Shown here: in pieces, positions 21,723 through 31,211 of the stretch
Layout: each line of letters begins with the position of its first letter
How positions within the stretch are numbered: position 1 is the stretch's first letter
Source of the DNA: CBDFKJ01 sp965248805
Lineage (GTDB): Bacteria; Pseudomonadota; Alphaproteobacteria; UBA6615
NCBI GenBank assembly: GCA_965248805.1
Contig: CBDFKJ010000006.1
Span: 248,001 to 312,000, forward strand
Length of the DNA: 64,000 bases
Direction: 5' to 3'
Notes under the pieces: model-generated
The model's input: the letters and a program-made list of their open reading frames with translations, nothing else
The model's database searches: none
What the model was told of the DNA's origin: nothing
Made by a program: the position numbers and the translations under genes

Positions 21723-22724
21723 CTAAAGGTTTCCGATCCGGTCGACAAGATGCCCCACGGCCGTCGCGAAATAAATTGAGCGGTTCCAGCGCATGATTGC
21801 GCGGAAGTTATCGGTGACGAGGAACGCGGACCCACCTGCCCCGCCCGGATTAATCAGCGAGGTCTGGAGATGATCGGCGAGAACCGGCGCCCCGTCGTCG
21901 GTCTGCACGCCGAGGGATCGCCAGTCTGCAACGGTCTTGATCACCTCGATGCTAGCCAACTCGCGATCGAATTGTGCCGGCACCGACACCGGTGTGCCCC
22001 AGCGCAGACCACGCTGCCACTCGGCCTCGCGCATGTAATTCGCGATTGAGGCGAACACGTCGGCCGGTGTGCCCCAGATGTCCTTGCGCCCGTCACCATC
22101 GTGGTCGATGGAATAGGCATTGAAGCTGGATGGCATGAATTGCGCTTGGCCCATGGCGCCGGCCCAGCTTCCGCGCATTGCCTCGGCCGTGATGTGGCCG
22201 TCCTGGATAATCTGCAGCGCGTGCACCAACTCGTGGCGGAAAAAAGTGGCGCGGCGGCCATCATAGGCGAGCGTCACCAGCGCGCCGATGACCGGCATGC
22301 CACCGGTAAAGCTGCCATAGTCGGTTTCGACGCCCCATAGTGCGACGATGAGCGCCGGCTCGACGCCAAACTCGTCGCCGATCCGATCCAGCAGCGCCGC
22401 ATGCTCGGCCAGCTGTTCGCGGCCGGCGCCGACGCGCTGACCATTGACCGCGCGGCTCAGATAGCGCTCGAACGATATCCGACCTTCGGGCTGTTGCCGA
22501 TCCAATTCGATCACGCGCGCAATCGGACGGACGCCGGCAAGTGCGCTATCGAATGTTTGCTCGGAAATGCCCTCCGCGATTGCGGCTTGCTTGAATTCGG
22601 CGAGCCAGGCGGCGAATGCCTCGGTCGCCATAGCGTCGCCGGGGTCGGCGAGCCACTGGCCAAAGGTTAGGCTCAATGGCAACAATATCGTTGCCAAAAG
22701 CCGTCTTGTCAGCGACTTGGCCAC
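21723..22724 (-). CDS. Membrane-associated lytic murein transglycosylase B (MltB family)
   Basis: This 333-residue enzyme cleaves peptidoglycan glycan chains to 1,6-anhydro products. The catalytic Glu is in GVETDYGSFTG; GAMGQAQFMPSSF, then DGDGRKDIW, are further family signatures. An N-terminal signal peptide is present and there is no lipobox. The GTG start at 22724 is preceded by GAGG. It is the first gene of the minus-strand operon and divergent from the enoyl-CoA hydratase gene, with a 110-bp shared promoter region. Confidence 0.94.
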   Translation of the reverse strand: MAKSLTRRLLATILLPLSLTFGQWLADPGDAMATEAFAAWLAEFKQAAIAEGISEQTFDSALAGVRPIARVIELDRQQPEGRISFERYLSRAVNGQRVGAGREQLAEHAALLDRIGDEFGVEPALIVALWGVETDYGSFTGGMPVIGALVTLAYDGRRATFFRHELVHALQIIQDGHITAEAMRGSWAGAMGQAQFMPSSFNAYSIDHDGDGRKDIWGTPADVFASIANYMREAEWQRGLRWGTPVSVPAQFDRELASIEVIKTVADWRSLGVQTDDGAPVLADHLQTSLINPGGAGGSAFLVTDNFRAIMRWNRSIYFATAVGHLVDRIGNL

Positions 22725-22834
22725 TGCAACAGCCTCATTTCCCTACCGCCGCTTGACAGGGATTGCCACACGCTCCGAACTCGCGCAACCGTCGCCCACC
22801 GCCATAACACTGTGGTCCACCATGATCCACTGCC

Positions 22835-23620
22835 ATGACTAATTCATTGATAACACTCGATCGCGACGGTGCGATTGCGTGGCTTACGGTGGACCGCGCG
22901 GCCCGCCACAATACCATGACGGCCGCCATGTGGCGCACCCTGCCCGACGTGCTCCGCGACGCGGCGGCAGATCCGCAGGTGCGTGTGATCATCGTTCGGG
23001 GAGCCGGCCAGGCGGCGTTCTCGGCGGGCGCCGATTTGGACGAACTGGTTCAGCTGGCAAAGTCCTATGACGACATTGCCGCCTACGCCGAGGCTCTCTA
23101 TCGCGCGACGCGGCTGCTGGCCGATCTCGACAAGCCGACGATCGCCATGGTCAGGGGCCACTGTGTCGGCGGCGGGTGCGCACTGGCTCTGGCTTGCGAT
23201 CTGCGCGTGGCCGACACGACCCTGCGCTTCGCGCTGACGCCGGCGAAACTCGGCCTTGTCTACGCTCTGGAGGAGACCCGGCGCCTGGTGGTCCTGTCCG
23301 GACCGGCCAGGGCCAAGGACTTGCTATTCACCGGCCGCTCGCTGGATGCCACGGAGGCGCAGGGCTTTGGCCTGGTCGACCGACTGGTTGCGCCGGATCG
23401 CCTGGAAGCGGAGGCTCGAGAATTGGCGCTGCAAATCGCGGCGAACGCGCCACGGTCGCTGCGGGCCATCAAACGGTTCACCGCGCGCATTCTCGAAGGC
23501 ATCACCAACGAGACCAACGACGCCCGCCAGGCTTTCGTCGAAGCCATGCTGAGCGAGGATTTCGCCGAAGGCGTCGCTGCGCTGCGCCAGCGGCGTGCGC
23601 CGCAATTCGACCGCGATTGA
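22835..23620 (+). CDS. Enoyl-CoA hydratase/isomerase family protein
   Basis: This 261-residue crotonase-fold protein has the oxyanion-hole segment AFSAGADLDEL and the second segment VRGHCVGGGCALALACD with family-conserved glycines. Of the two catalytic glutamates of classical hydratases, the expected positions here read in KLGLVYALEETRR, where one may be replaced, so the exact reaction is uncertain. It likely acts on an acyl-CoA in fatty or branched-chain acid degradation. It is 101 bp upstream of infA and has no obvious pathway partner. Confidence 0.88.
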   Translation: MTNSLITLDRDGAIAWLTVDRAARHNTMTAAMWRTLPDVLRDAAADPQVRVIIVRGAGQAAFSAGADLDELVQLAKSYDDIAAYAEALYRATRLLADLDKPTIAMVRGHCVGGGCALALACDLRVADTTLRFALTPAKLGLVYALEETRRLVVLSGPARAKDLLFTGRSLDATEAQGFGLVDRLVAPDRLEAEARELALQIAANAPRSLRAIKRFTARILEGITNETNDARQAFVEAMLSEDFAEGVAALRQRRAPQFDRD

Positions 23621-23721
23621 CGCTGACGCGCCGTTGGCGCGGAGTTGCCATCGTCGATGCAGTTGGCGCAAACTGTGGGCTGCTCAGCTATCCTCCGATC
23701 GCCACCACCAAGCGAGGCCCA

Positions 23722-23940
23722 ATGCCGAAGCAAGATCTGCTCGAATTTTCGGGAACTGTTACCGAGGTTTTGCCGAATGCAATGTTTCGCGTAAAGCTCG
23801 ACAACGATCACGAAGTCTTGGCACATACCTCTGGAAAGATGCGCAAGAATCGCATCCGCGTTCTGTCCGGTGACCGCGTCAATGTCGAGATGACGCCGTA
23901 CGATCTCTCCAAGGGACGCATCACTTTCCGGTTCAAGTAA
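23722..23940 (+). CDS. infA: Translation initiation factor IF-1
   Basis: IF-1 occupies the ribosomal A site during initiation. The 72-residue S1-fold protein runs from MPKQDLLEFSG to GRITFRFK and is full length. The ATG is at 23722; the frame is open further upstream but the family start is unambiguous. The infA-maf-rng-yacG order is conserved in alphaproteobacteria. Confidence 0.97.
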   Translation: MPKQDLLEFSGTVTEVLPNAMFRVKLDNDHEVLAHTSGKMRKNRIRVLSGDRVNVEMTPYDLSKGRITFRFK

Positions 23941-23954
23941 CGTCCGCGTACACG

Positions 23955-24539
23955 ATGGTCGGCGCGAAGGCGCCGCTGGTGTTGGCTTCGGCTTCGCCGC
24001 GGCGAAGGGAACTGCTGGCACAAATCGGTATCATAGCCGACACCGTCGATCCGCAGGCGGTTGACGAGACACCGCGCCCGCGTGAGCGCGCGGCCGATCT
24101 GGTGCAACGGTTGGCCATGGCGAAGCTGCAGTCCGCGGCCGCCGCTCATGGCTCGGCCTACACCTTGGCAGCAGATACGGTCGTCGCCGTCGGCCGCCGC
24201 ATCTTGCCGAAGGCCGAAGACGTCGACGCGGCCCGCCGATTCCTGACGCTCCTGTCCGGCCGCCGCCATCAGGTTCTGGGCGGCATAGCCGTCCTCGCGC
24301 CGTCCGGCCAACACGCCCTGCGCGTGGTGATCACACGTGTGCGCGTCAAACGCCTGAGCGAGGATGAGATCGCGGCCTATTTGGCGAGCGAGGAATGGCG
24401 GGACAAGGCTGGCGGATACGCCATTCAGGGTCGCGCGGCCGCCTTCATTCCGTGGATTAACGGGTCGTATTCGAACGTCGTTGGGCTTGCCTTGGCCGAG
24501 ACGCGGGCCATGCTGAACGGTCTCGGTTATCCATGTTGA
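23955..24539 (+). CDS. maf: Maf-family nucleotide pyrophosphatase
   Basis: Maf proteins hydrolyse non-canonical or modified NTPs and have been linked to septum control. The 194 residues carry the N-terminal ASASPRRRELLAQIG, the KA motif region MAKLQSAA, the catalytic ADTVVAVG, and the C-terminal GGYAIQGRAAAFIPWINGSY. It begins 14 bp after infA and overlaps the rng start by 7 bp. Confidence 0.95.
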   Translation: MVGAKAPLVLASASPRRRELLAQIGIIADTVDPQAVDETPRPRERAADLVQRLAMAKLQSAAAAHGSAYTLAADTVVAVGRRILPKAEDVDAARRFLTLLSGRRHQVLGGIAVLAPSGQHALRVVITRVRVKRLSEDEIAAYLASEEWRDKAGGYAIQGRAAAFIPWINGSYSNVVGLALAETRAMLNGLGYPC

Positions 24540-26122
24540 TCGACACCATCCTGATCGAGGAGTCGCCGGGGCAACTGCGCGCGGCGTTGGTGGCCAACGG
24601 TCACATCTTTGAGGTCGTGCACCACAGGGCCGATCGTCCGAGCCTCGTCGGCGCAACCTATCTCGGGCGCATCACCAAAATCGATGCCGGCATGAACGCG
24701 GCCTTTGTCGATATCGAAGAGGACAAACCGGCTTTCCTGCACGCCCGCGACATAGCGCGTGGCGACAGCGCCGGCGGGCGTATTCAGCGCCTGGTGCACC
24801 AAGGCGCGCTCATCCCCGTGCAGGTGATCACCGACGCGCACGCCGACAAGGGCCCAACGGTCACGAACCGGCTGCTCTTCGCCGGTCGGTTCCTGGACTA
24901 TCGGCCGGGCGAGTGCAGCATTGCATTCAAGTCGGCTCTGCCCCGCGCCGAGCGCGAGCGCGCCGTCGAACGCCTGACGCCCCTGCTCTCCCCGGGAGAG
25001 GGAGTCGATGTCAAAGATCTCGCGCAGCCAATCGACGGGGATGCGATCTCGCGCGACCTAAACGAGCTGCGCGGCCGCTGGCAGGCGATTGACTTGCGTC
25101 GCAGCACATCGGCGCGGCCTTGCTGTCTCGATCCCGCTCCCGATCCGGTGCACCGCGTCCTGTTCGGCCACCTGGAAGGCTCGGTCGGCGACATCATCGT
25201 ATCCGGCGTGACGGCTATCGCGCTCGCACGTGATTGGTTTACCCGCTACCGGCCGCAACTCCAGTCCCACCTGGTCGCGTGGCGCGAAGCTACGCCGCTA
25301 TTCGACGCAAAGGGTGTCGAGGCGGCGATCGATGCCGCGCTCGCGCCGCGCATAGCACTGGCTGGCGGTGGCGAGTTGGTGTTCGAGCCGGGCGAGACTC
25401 TGACCGCCATCGACATCAACAGCGCCGGCTTCGCAGGCAAGGCGGGCCGCCACGCGCTGGACCTCAATCTGGCGGCCGCGCGGGAGATCGCGCGCCAACT
25501 TCGCCTGCGCGGCATCGGCGGCGCGATCGTGATCGATTTCCTGCGCATGCCCGAAGTCGCAGACCGTAACCGCGTCGTCGCCGCCCTGCGCCGGTCGCTG
25601 AGCGACGACCCGGCCCGCTGCCATGTCCTCGGTGTGTCGCGCCTCGGTCTGGCCGAGCTGACGCGCCAGCGCCGCGGCCCGTCGCTGGCCCAGCGGCTGC
25701 TGGAGCGCGCGCCAGCGGCACGGCCGCGCGCCGATGCGCTGGCGCTGGCGGCGCTGCGGAAGCTGGTGGCGCAGGTCCGTGCCGCACCGGCGCCTCATGT
25801 CACATTGGTCGCATCGGCTGAGGTCATCGACCTGCTGCGCGGCCGGCTGGCGACTGCGTGTGCGGCCGCGGCCGACGCGGTTGGCGGCCCGATCGAGCTG
25901 GTGCCGCGGATTGACTGGCCGAGCGATCGGTTTGACGTCATGCCGAGCCGGCGCACAAGCCCCTGCCCCATCTGCGGCAAGCCCGGTGAGAAGACTTGGC
26001 GGCCGTTCTGCTCGGCGCGCTGCAAGGACTTGGATCTTGGCCGATGGGCGGCGGAACGTTACCGCATCGCCGGTGAAGAACCGGTGCGCCCCGATGGCGA
26101 AGCCGATGGCGACGAGGGCTAG
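24533..26122 (+). CDS. rng: Ribonuclease E/G-type endonuclease fused to YacG zinc protein
   Basis: Residues 1 to about 465 are an RNase G (CafA): an S1 segment (GATYLGRITKIDAGMNAAFV), RNase H-like and DNase-like regions with the catalytic Mg site LTAIDINSAGF and IGGAIVIDFLRM. It processes 16S rRNA and mRNAs. Residues about 470-529 are a complete YacG, a small zinc protein that inhibits DNA gyrase: CPICGKPG, then FCSARCKDLDLGRWA. The two are usually adjacent separate genes; here no stop separates them. A Met at residue 470 (base 25940) could serve as a separate yacG start. The gene starts inside maf. Confidence 0.92.
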   Translation: MLIDTILIEESPGQLRAALVANGHIFEVVHHRADRPSLVGATYLGRITKIDAGMNAAFVDIEEDKPAFLHARDIARGDSAGGRIQRLVHQGALIPVQVITDAHADKGPTVTNRLLFAGRFLDYRPGECSIAFKSALPRAERERAVERLTPLLSPGEGVDVKDLAQPIDGDAISRDLNELRGRWQAIDLRRSTSARPCCLDPAPDPVHRVLFGHLEGSVGDIIVSGVTAIALARDWFTRYRPQLQSHLVAWREATPLFDAKGVEAAIDAALAPRIALAGGGELVFEPGETLTAIDINSAGFAGKAGRHALDLNLAAAREIARQLRLRGIGGAIVIDFLRMPEVADRNRVVAALRRSLSDDPARCHVLGVSRLGLAELTRQRRGPSLAQRLLERAPAARPRADALALAALRKLVAQVRAAPAPHVTLVASAEVIDLLRGRLATACAAAADAVGGPIELVPRIDWPSDRFDVMPSRRTSPCPICGKPGEKTWRPFCSARCKDLDLGRWAAERYRIAGEEPVRPDGEADGDEG

Positions 26123-27886
26123 TCGGGCAATCCCGCCTTCTGCAGCGCTTCGCGATATGGTGGTCCAGATCGCTTTGGTTCTTGCAGTGGAGCGTGCCGA
26201 GGTACGACTCGATCGAGAACTTGGGGTCGTTCTGCACGACCTTGGCGGCGTGGGCCTCGGCGGCGGTGCTGTCGCCCATCTGGGCATATGAGGCCGCCAT
26301 GAAGGCGCGGTGCGCCGCCTCGGGCTCGGCGATGTGGTTGAACGCCTCGACGGCCTCGGGATAGCGCCGGGCCACGAAATAGGCGCGGCCCAAATGGTTC
26401 CAGAAGCGTTGCGGATGATAGGGGTTGAGCCGCATAGCTTTGCGGATCCACTCGATGCCTTCCTCCGCCCGGCCCAGCCAAGTCAGGACTTCTCCCTGCT
26501 GGACCACGATAAGGTCATCGTTCGGGTTGAGACTAAGCGCCCGTTCCTGATGAAACACGGCCTTGTGATGGTCGTCATACATCAAGTGCACGGCGGCCAG
26601 GATACGGTGTACGTCGCTGTCGGTGTCGTCAAGCGCGAGCGCCTGCTCCGCCTCACAGACGATAGTCTTTCGTGTCGCCCCCTCGTCCTCATACCAGCCA
26701 TGGGCCACCTTTGCCCGTAGATGCACGCGCGCCAAGCGTGCGCGTGCGCGTAGGCGGGGTCGAGCTCGATCGCGCGCTCGACCATGCGCTGCGCCTCTTC
26801 GTTATCGGGCCGCGTCGATCGGTGATGAAGCAGTTTGCCGGCCAGAACGCACTCGTAGGCCGCCATGTTGTCGGTGGTCTTGCGCTTGAAGCGGTCGTGC
26901 GCGGCGGCCTCTAGACGGCCGGGCAATGTTGCGACGATGGTCGAGGTCACCTCGTCCTGAATGTCGAACACGTCCTCCAATTCACGGTCAAAGCGCTCGG
27001 CCCACACATGCCGGTCGACTTGCGCGTCGATCAGCTGCACCGTCACACGCACACGATTGCCCGCCTTGCGCACGCTCCCTTCGATCACATATTGGACGCC
27101 CAACTCCTTGGCGATGTCCTGGAGCCTCATGGACTTGCCCTTGTAGACAAACGCGGAATTGCGCGAGATCACGAACAGATCGCGGAAGCGGGACAACTCG
27201 GTGATGATGTCCTCGGTCATGCCGTCGGTGAAGAATTCCTGCTCCTGGTCGCCGCTCATGTTGGCGAACGGCAGGACGGCGATGGTCGGCTTGTCGGCGG
27301 CGGTCGCGCCGTTGCGGGTCGGGCCGCCGGCGGCAACGGGAGCCGCGGCGCCGTCGCCGCCCAGATCGATCCGAAACACTCGGATCGGCCGCGAGATGTT
27401 CTTGACCTGTTGCTCGCCGTCATCGATGAAGCCGACATCCACACGGTCGCCTACCTGGTCACGCACCGCGCCGGACACGCAAATTCCGCCGGGCTGGGGC
27501 AACTGCTCCAGGCGCGCGGCAATGTTGACGCCGTCGCCGAAGATATCGTCGCCCTCGACGATGATGTCGCCGAGATTGATGCCAATGCGGAATTCCACCC
27601 GTTGGTCGGGCGCCAACTCGGCGTTGCGCCGCGTCATGCGCCGCTGGATCTCGGCGGCGCAGGTCACCGCATCGACGACCGAGGCGAATTCGACCAGCAT
27701 GCCATCGCCGGTGGTCTTGATGATCCGTTCGTGGCCTTTGGCGATCGCCGGATCGATGACCTCGATCCGGTGCGTCTTCAACCGCGCCAGCGTGCCGGAT
27801 TCGTCGGCCTCCATCAGCCGGCTGTAGCCGACCATGTCGGCGGCCAGGATCGCGGCAAGCCTGCGTTCGACGTCGATATCGCTCAA
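26119..27886 (-). pseudogene. Class III adenylate/guanylate cyclase with TPR repeats, two frameshifts
   Basis: The frame from a TTG at 27886 encodes a cyclase homology domain (AAILAADMVGYSRLMEADE, FRIGINLGDIIVEGDDIFGD), then a TolB-like region (IAVLPFANMSGDQEQEFF, DIAKELGVQYVIEGSVR), and TPR repeats, an architecture common in alphaproteobacteria. The frame breaks near 26708, where GGGCAAAGG appears to have lost one A, and continues in another frame (HGWYEDEGATRKT to SDLDHH). It breaks again near 26157, where an AT is duplicated in CACCATAT, before the family ending EALQKAGLPD. Restoring both gives a full-length protein, so this is a recent pseudogene or a sequence error. It is convergent with rng, with the stops overlapping. 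Confidence 0.85.
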
Positions 27887-28108
27887 GGGGACCACTCTCG
27901 TCAGAGCCGCCGATCGATAGTACCGAACGGCGCACGGGACAACAAACACCGGCATAGCCGCCGTCTAGTGCTGAGATAGGGGCCCCTGCCGGCGCAAGCA
28001 ACGTTCATGGCGGCGATCCAGGGTGGGGCGGTTATGGTTAATGGCCGGTTACCGATCCCGCCCAGACGCTGGACAGTCCGGGCCGATTTTCCTATAAGCG
28101 CGGCCGGC

Positions 28109-28184
28109 GCCCAGGTAGCTCAGGTGGTAGAGCAGGGGACTGAAAATCCCCGTGTCGGTGGTTCAACTCCATCCCTGGGCACCA
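28109..28184 (+). tRNA. tRNA-Phe (anticodon GAA)
   Basis: The 76-base gene folds fully: acceptor GCCCAGG/CCTGGGC, D arm, an anticodon stem GGGGA/TCCCC with loop CTGAAAA giving anticodon GAA, a T arm with TTCAA, and an encoded CCA at 28182-28184. It stands 220 bp from the cyclase gene and is followed by an integrase remnant, consistent with use as an integration site. Confidence 0.97.
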
Positions 28185-28656
28185 TACTTTCACAAATAGA
28201 ATCAATAAGTTAGTGCGCGTGTTTTGGAACGCTGCGCGAACGTGAGGTGTCTACGGATGCGTTCGCTATTGCGCGAGCGTTTCCGCGGCTTTCGGCTTTG
28301 TACGGTGGTTTCCGTCACCTCATGCGGGCCAGATTGTTGCGCGTTTGTTCCCGCGCGGTGAGCAATGGCTGTGGCATGGCTGTGCAATAGCCGCGCAACA
28401 GCGCGAAATACTGGCTGTACGTATTTTGCGTAATGTGTAAAAAGTAAACCTGACAAAGAAACTGGCCACCGACCGCTGCTAAGCTGCCGATAGCCGGCCT
28501 ATCTACGACGACGCAACTTGCGTCGAAAGCACCCGTAGTTACGGGAGCGCGCCAGCGCAAAGCTCTTCCTTTGCGCTGGCGCGTTTATGGACTGCGATTC
28601 CACGTTGCGTCAAGCATGGTAAAAGAAAGAACCGCAACTACCCGAGCAAGTCGCGC
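28185..28656. other. Non-coding stretch after tRNA-Phe
   Basis: I see no convincing gene in this 470-bp stretch. It is less GC-rich than its neighbours, holds a small inverted repeat around GACGCAACTTGCGTC near 28510, and a long hairpin at 28547-28584. It probably belongs to the remnant of an integrated element. Confidence 0.5.
28547..28584. terminator. 15-bp hairpin, terminator-like
   Basis: CGCGCCAGCGCAAAG pairs with CTTTGCGCTGGCGCG across a CTCTTC loop. The right arm is followed only by TTTA, so it could be a bidirectional terminator for the integrase remnant or a residual structure of a mobile element. Confidence 0.5.
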
Positions 28657-28923
28657 TCAATTTGCTTCCGCCGCGGCGCGGTCCTCTGTAGGGTCGTGGA
28701 ACAAGTGGCCGTAAATGTCGAGCGTGAACGCAACGGACGCGTGGCCCATGCGCTCGGAGATCCACTTAATGCCCCTGCCCTGCGCGATCCAAAGGCTGGC
28801 CGCCGCGTGGCGCAGGCTGTAGAGCGGATAGTGCAGCCCTGCGCCGGCGAGTAGCGGCCGCCAGACCCGGCGGTGGAAATTGGCGAGAAGCCAGGGCGTG
28901 CCGACGGCCGTGGCGAACACCAA
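28657..28923 (-). pseudogene. Tyrosine recombinase (phage-type integrase), C-terminal remnant
   Basis: About 88 codons encode only the C-terminal catalytic part: the YSLRHAAASLWIAQG segment with the second catalytic Arg and His, GHASVAFTLDIYGHL with the His/Trp and nucleophilic Tyr positions. The N-terminal core-binding part and first catalytic Arg are missing, and an in-frame TAG lies just upstream of 28923. It lies beside tRNA-Phe, reading toward it, as integrases of tRNA-targeted islands often do. It cannot be active. Confidence 0.8.
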
Positions 28924-29216
28924 CGCACCCGCCTACTGCATGATCAACTGCCCATCCGTCACATTTCGCTGGTCGGCTGGACGATGCGTCAAGCTGGGTC
29001 GGTCGTATCAGGGGAATTCGGGCGAATTCGTACCGCTGCAGCCATGCAAAGTTGGATCAGGAAACCGTGCCGGACATCGGCGACCCGCACCAATTGGGGC
29101 CGGCATATGCGGAATTGTTGGCTCGGTTTCCCGACATCACCGTTATCGGTGGCTGTTGCGGCACGGATCACAGGCATGTTGCCAGCATTAGCGCCGCGTG
29201 CCTCGCGGCTGCGTAG
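28919..29216 (+). pseudogene. Homocysteine S-methyltransferase family, C-terminal remnant with frameshift
   Basis: The plus strand reads NAPAYCMINC in one frame to about 28949 and then, in another, AHPSHFAGRLDDASSW, GIRANSYRCSHAKLD, FPDITVIGGCCGTDHRHV and a TAG at 29214-29216. Together this is the C-terminal third of a BHMT-like methyltransferase, including the zinc-binding GGCCG. A GC dinucleotide seems lost at the frame change (AACTGCCCAT). The N-terminal two thirds is absent, and the homology starts where the integrase remnant ends. Confidence 0.75.
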
Positions 29217-29396
29217 TGCAATTGACTTGAGCGCGGGGGGCCGCAACCGAGGCGGGCGATCCCCTTTTTGAGCGCGCCTCCTACATTTCTTGCGCCAGAT
29301 CATTGTTGGTGTTCCCTAGACATGATGTTTTGCACGGTGCTTCCATTTGCGAGTGGCCCTCACTTTGTGGGGTGGGCATACCGGGGGATAGGTACT

Positions 29397-30125
29397 ATGC
29401 GGCACATCATCACAATCGGAATCTCTTGTGCAATTTTGCCGTTGAGTCTTGCGGCAAATGCGCAGCAACCGCCGGGCCAGGCGGTGCAAGGCGGGACTTG
29501 GCCGACACCCGGGATCTATCTGGACCTGCGCGGCGGCGGAGCGTTCGTGACTGATTCAGAACTGAACGGACCCGGAACGGTCAACATGGACATTGAGGCG
29601 GAATTCGATCCGGGGTTCATGTTTGAAGGCGCGGCCGGCTACGACCATCCTACAACGGGCTGGCGCGGCGAGGTCGCCGTTGGCTGGCGCAGCTCCGATA
29701 TCGATAGCTTGACGATCACGAATGACGGCGGGATTGGTGCCGCGGCCGGCGTCGGCTCGCTCAACGGAATTTCGACCGGTGTCGACGGCGAGGTTGATGC
29801 GATCTCGTTCATGGGCAACGGCTATTATGACTTCGATCTTGGCGGCCGCTTCGCGCCGTTTGTGGGCGCCGGCGTCGGCGTAGTCCTGATCGACGTCAAT
29901 GCCGACGCGGGCGGCATCAAGCTCGCCGATGACGAGGACTCCGTGTTTGCCTATCAGGGAACGGCCGGTGTTGCCTACGAGATCAACTCGTTTTGGACCG
30001 CTAGCGCGGCCTACACGTGTTTTGCCGCCGAGGACGCCGACCTAAGAAACACGGGCGGAGGCCAGTTCGACGCCGAGTATGATGCTCACACGATTTGGCT
30101 TGGTATCCGCCTGACGAACTACTAG
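29397..30125 (+). CDS. Outer-membrane beta-barrel protein
   Basis: The 242-residue protein has a cleavable signal peptide (cut after ANA) and alternating hydrophobic/glycine-rich strands such as GIYLDLRGGGAF, FMFEGAAGYDH and FAPFVGAGVGVVLIDV, typical of the small Omp25/P44-type barrels of alphaproteobacteria. It ends with a strand DAHTIWLGIRLTNY. The ATG at 29397 follows a GGGGGAT; upstream in-frame ATGs would give no signal peptide. It has no operon partner. The ligand or role is unknown. Confidence 0.82.
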   Translation: MRHIITIGISCAILPLSLAANAQQPPGQAVQGGTWPTPGIYLDLRGGGAFVTDSELNGPGTVNMDIEAEFDPGFMFEGAAGYDHPTTGWRGEVAVGWRSSDIDSLTITNDGGIGAAAGVGSLNGISTGVDGEVDAISFMGNGYYDFDLGGRFAPFVGAGVGVVLIDVNADAGGIKLADDEDSVFAYQGTAGVAYEINSFWTASAAYTCFAAEDADLRNTGGGQFDAEYDAHTIWLGIRLTNY

Positions 30126-30209
30126 CGCCGTGTTTTTGGGCGGGCACTCCAAGCCTGAGCGTCCGCCCCGGTGCCGTGAGATAGCCGCCCGCACTCGGGG
30201 CACCCGTTC

Positions 30210-31151
30210 TCATCCGGGCGCCGGCGCTTGGCTCTGCAGGTGGGCGCGCCAGTGTTGCGCCTCGATAAAAACGCGGGTGATTTCCGGGAACGCCTCCTTG
30301 ATTCGGCGCTCCAGGCGCGTGATCGTCGCCTCCACGTCGCCGGCGCTGAACTGATCGCCGAAGTCGACGGACAAGTTGAGCAGCACGTCTTGCGGTCCCA
30401 GATGCATGGTCAGCACTTCGTTGACGGTGACGATTCCCACTTCCGCCGCGATCATCTTGCGGATGCCGTCGACCACGTGCGGGCTGGCGCCCTCGCCGAT
30501 CAGAAGCCCTTTGCATTCGTAGGCCAATAGCGCCGCCGTAGCCGCCAGGATGACGCCGATGACGATTGAGGCGGCGCCGTCCAGGATCGGCATGTCGAGC
30601 CATTGGCCCAGACCGATGCCGAGCAGAGCGACGACCAGACCCAGCATCGCGGCACTGTCTTCGAACAGCACCGTGAACACTGTAGGATCCTTGCTGCGGC
30701 GGACGGCCTCCAGCCAGCCGCGCGTGCCCTTGGTCTGGCGGAATTCCTTGAAGGCGATGTACCAGGCGCCGGCCTCGAACGCCATCGCCAACGTCAGCAC
30801 GACATAGTTGACGGCCGGATTGGTAACGGCTACCGGCGTATGAACTTTGTGCAGGCCTTCATAGACGGAGACGCCCGCGCCGAGACCGAAGATGATGATA
30901 GCGACCACGAAGGTCCAAAAATACAGCTCCATCCCGTAGCCGAAGGGGTGGGCGACGTCGGCCGGTCGGCGCGCACGGCGCAGGCCGTAGAGCAGGAGGC
31001 CCTGATTGCCCGTATCGACCAGCGAGTGGACCGCCTCGCTGAGCATCGCCGAGCTGCCGGTGAAGGCGGCGGCGCCGAATTTGGTCACGGCGATCAAGGA
31101 ATTGCCCGCAAGTGCGGCGTAGATCACCTTCTTCGATGCGTGAGATGCCAT
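30210..31151 (-). CDS. Cation diffusion facilitator (CDF) transporter
   Basis: This 313-residue inner-membrane antiporter probably exports a divalent metal such as Zn, Fe or Mn. The metal site of transmembrane helix 2 is visible as SEAVHSLVDTGNQ (HxxxD), with DGAASIVIG matching the second site in helix 5. At least five hydrophobic helices are followed by a cytoplasmic domain with a ferredoxin-like fold. The ATG at 31149-31151 is used. It stands alone; a small membrane ORF lies 60 bp upstream on the same strand. Confidence 0.9.
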   Translation of the reverse strand: MASHASKKVIYAALAGNSLIAVTKFGAAAFTGSSAMLSEAVHSLVDTGNQGLLLYGLRRARRPADVAHPFGYGMELYFWTFVVAIIIFGLGAGVSVYEGLHKVHTPVAVTNPAVNYVVLTLAMAFEAGAWYIAFKEFRQTKGTRGWLEAVRRSKDPTVFTVLFEDSAAMLGLVVALLGIGLGQWLDMPILDGAASIVIGVILAATAALLAYECKGLLIGEGASPHVVDGIRKMIAAEVGIVTVNEVLTMHLGPQDVLLNLSVDFGDQFSAGDVEATITRLERRIKEAFPEITRVFIEAQHWRAHLQSQAPAPG

Positions 31152-31211
31152 GAGCCTTCGTTTGCTCAGACGCCGACCGCTCAGCCGAACCCACGAACCG
31201 CTGTCATATCC

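Noticed and set aside
28185..29396. CRISPR or tandem-repeat array near tRNA-Phe
   Set aside because: No regularly spaced repeats are visible; only single hairpins and gene remnants.
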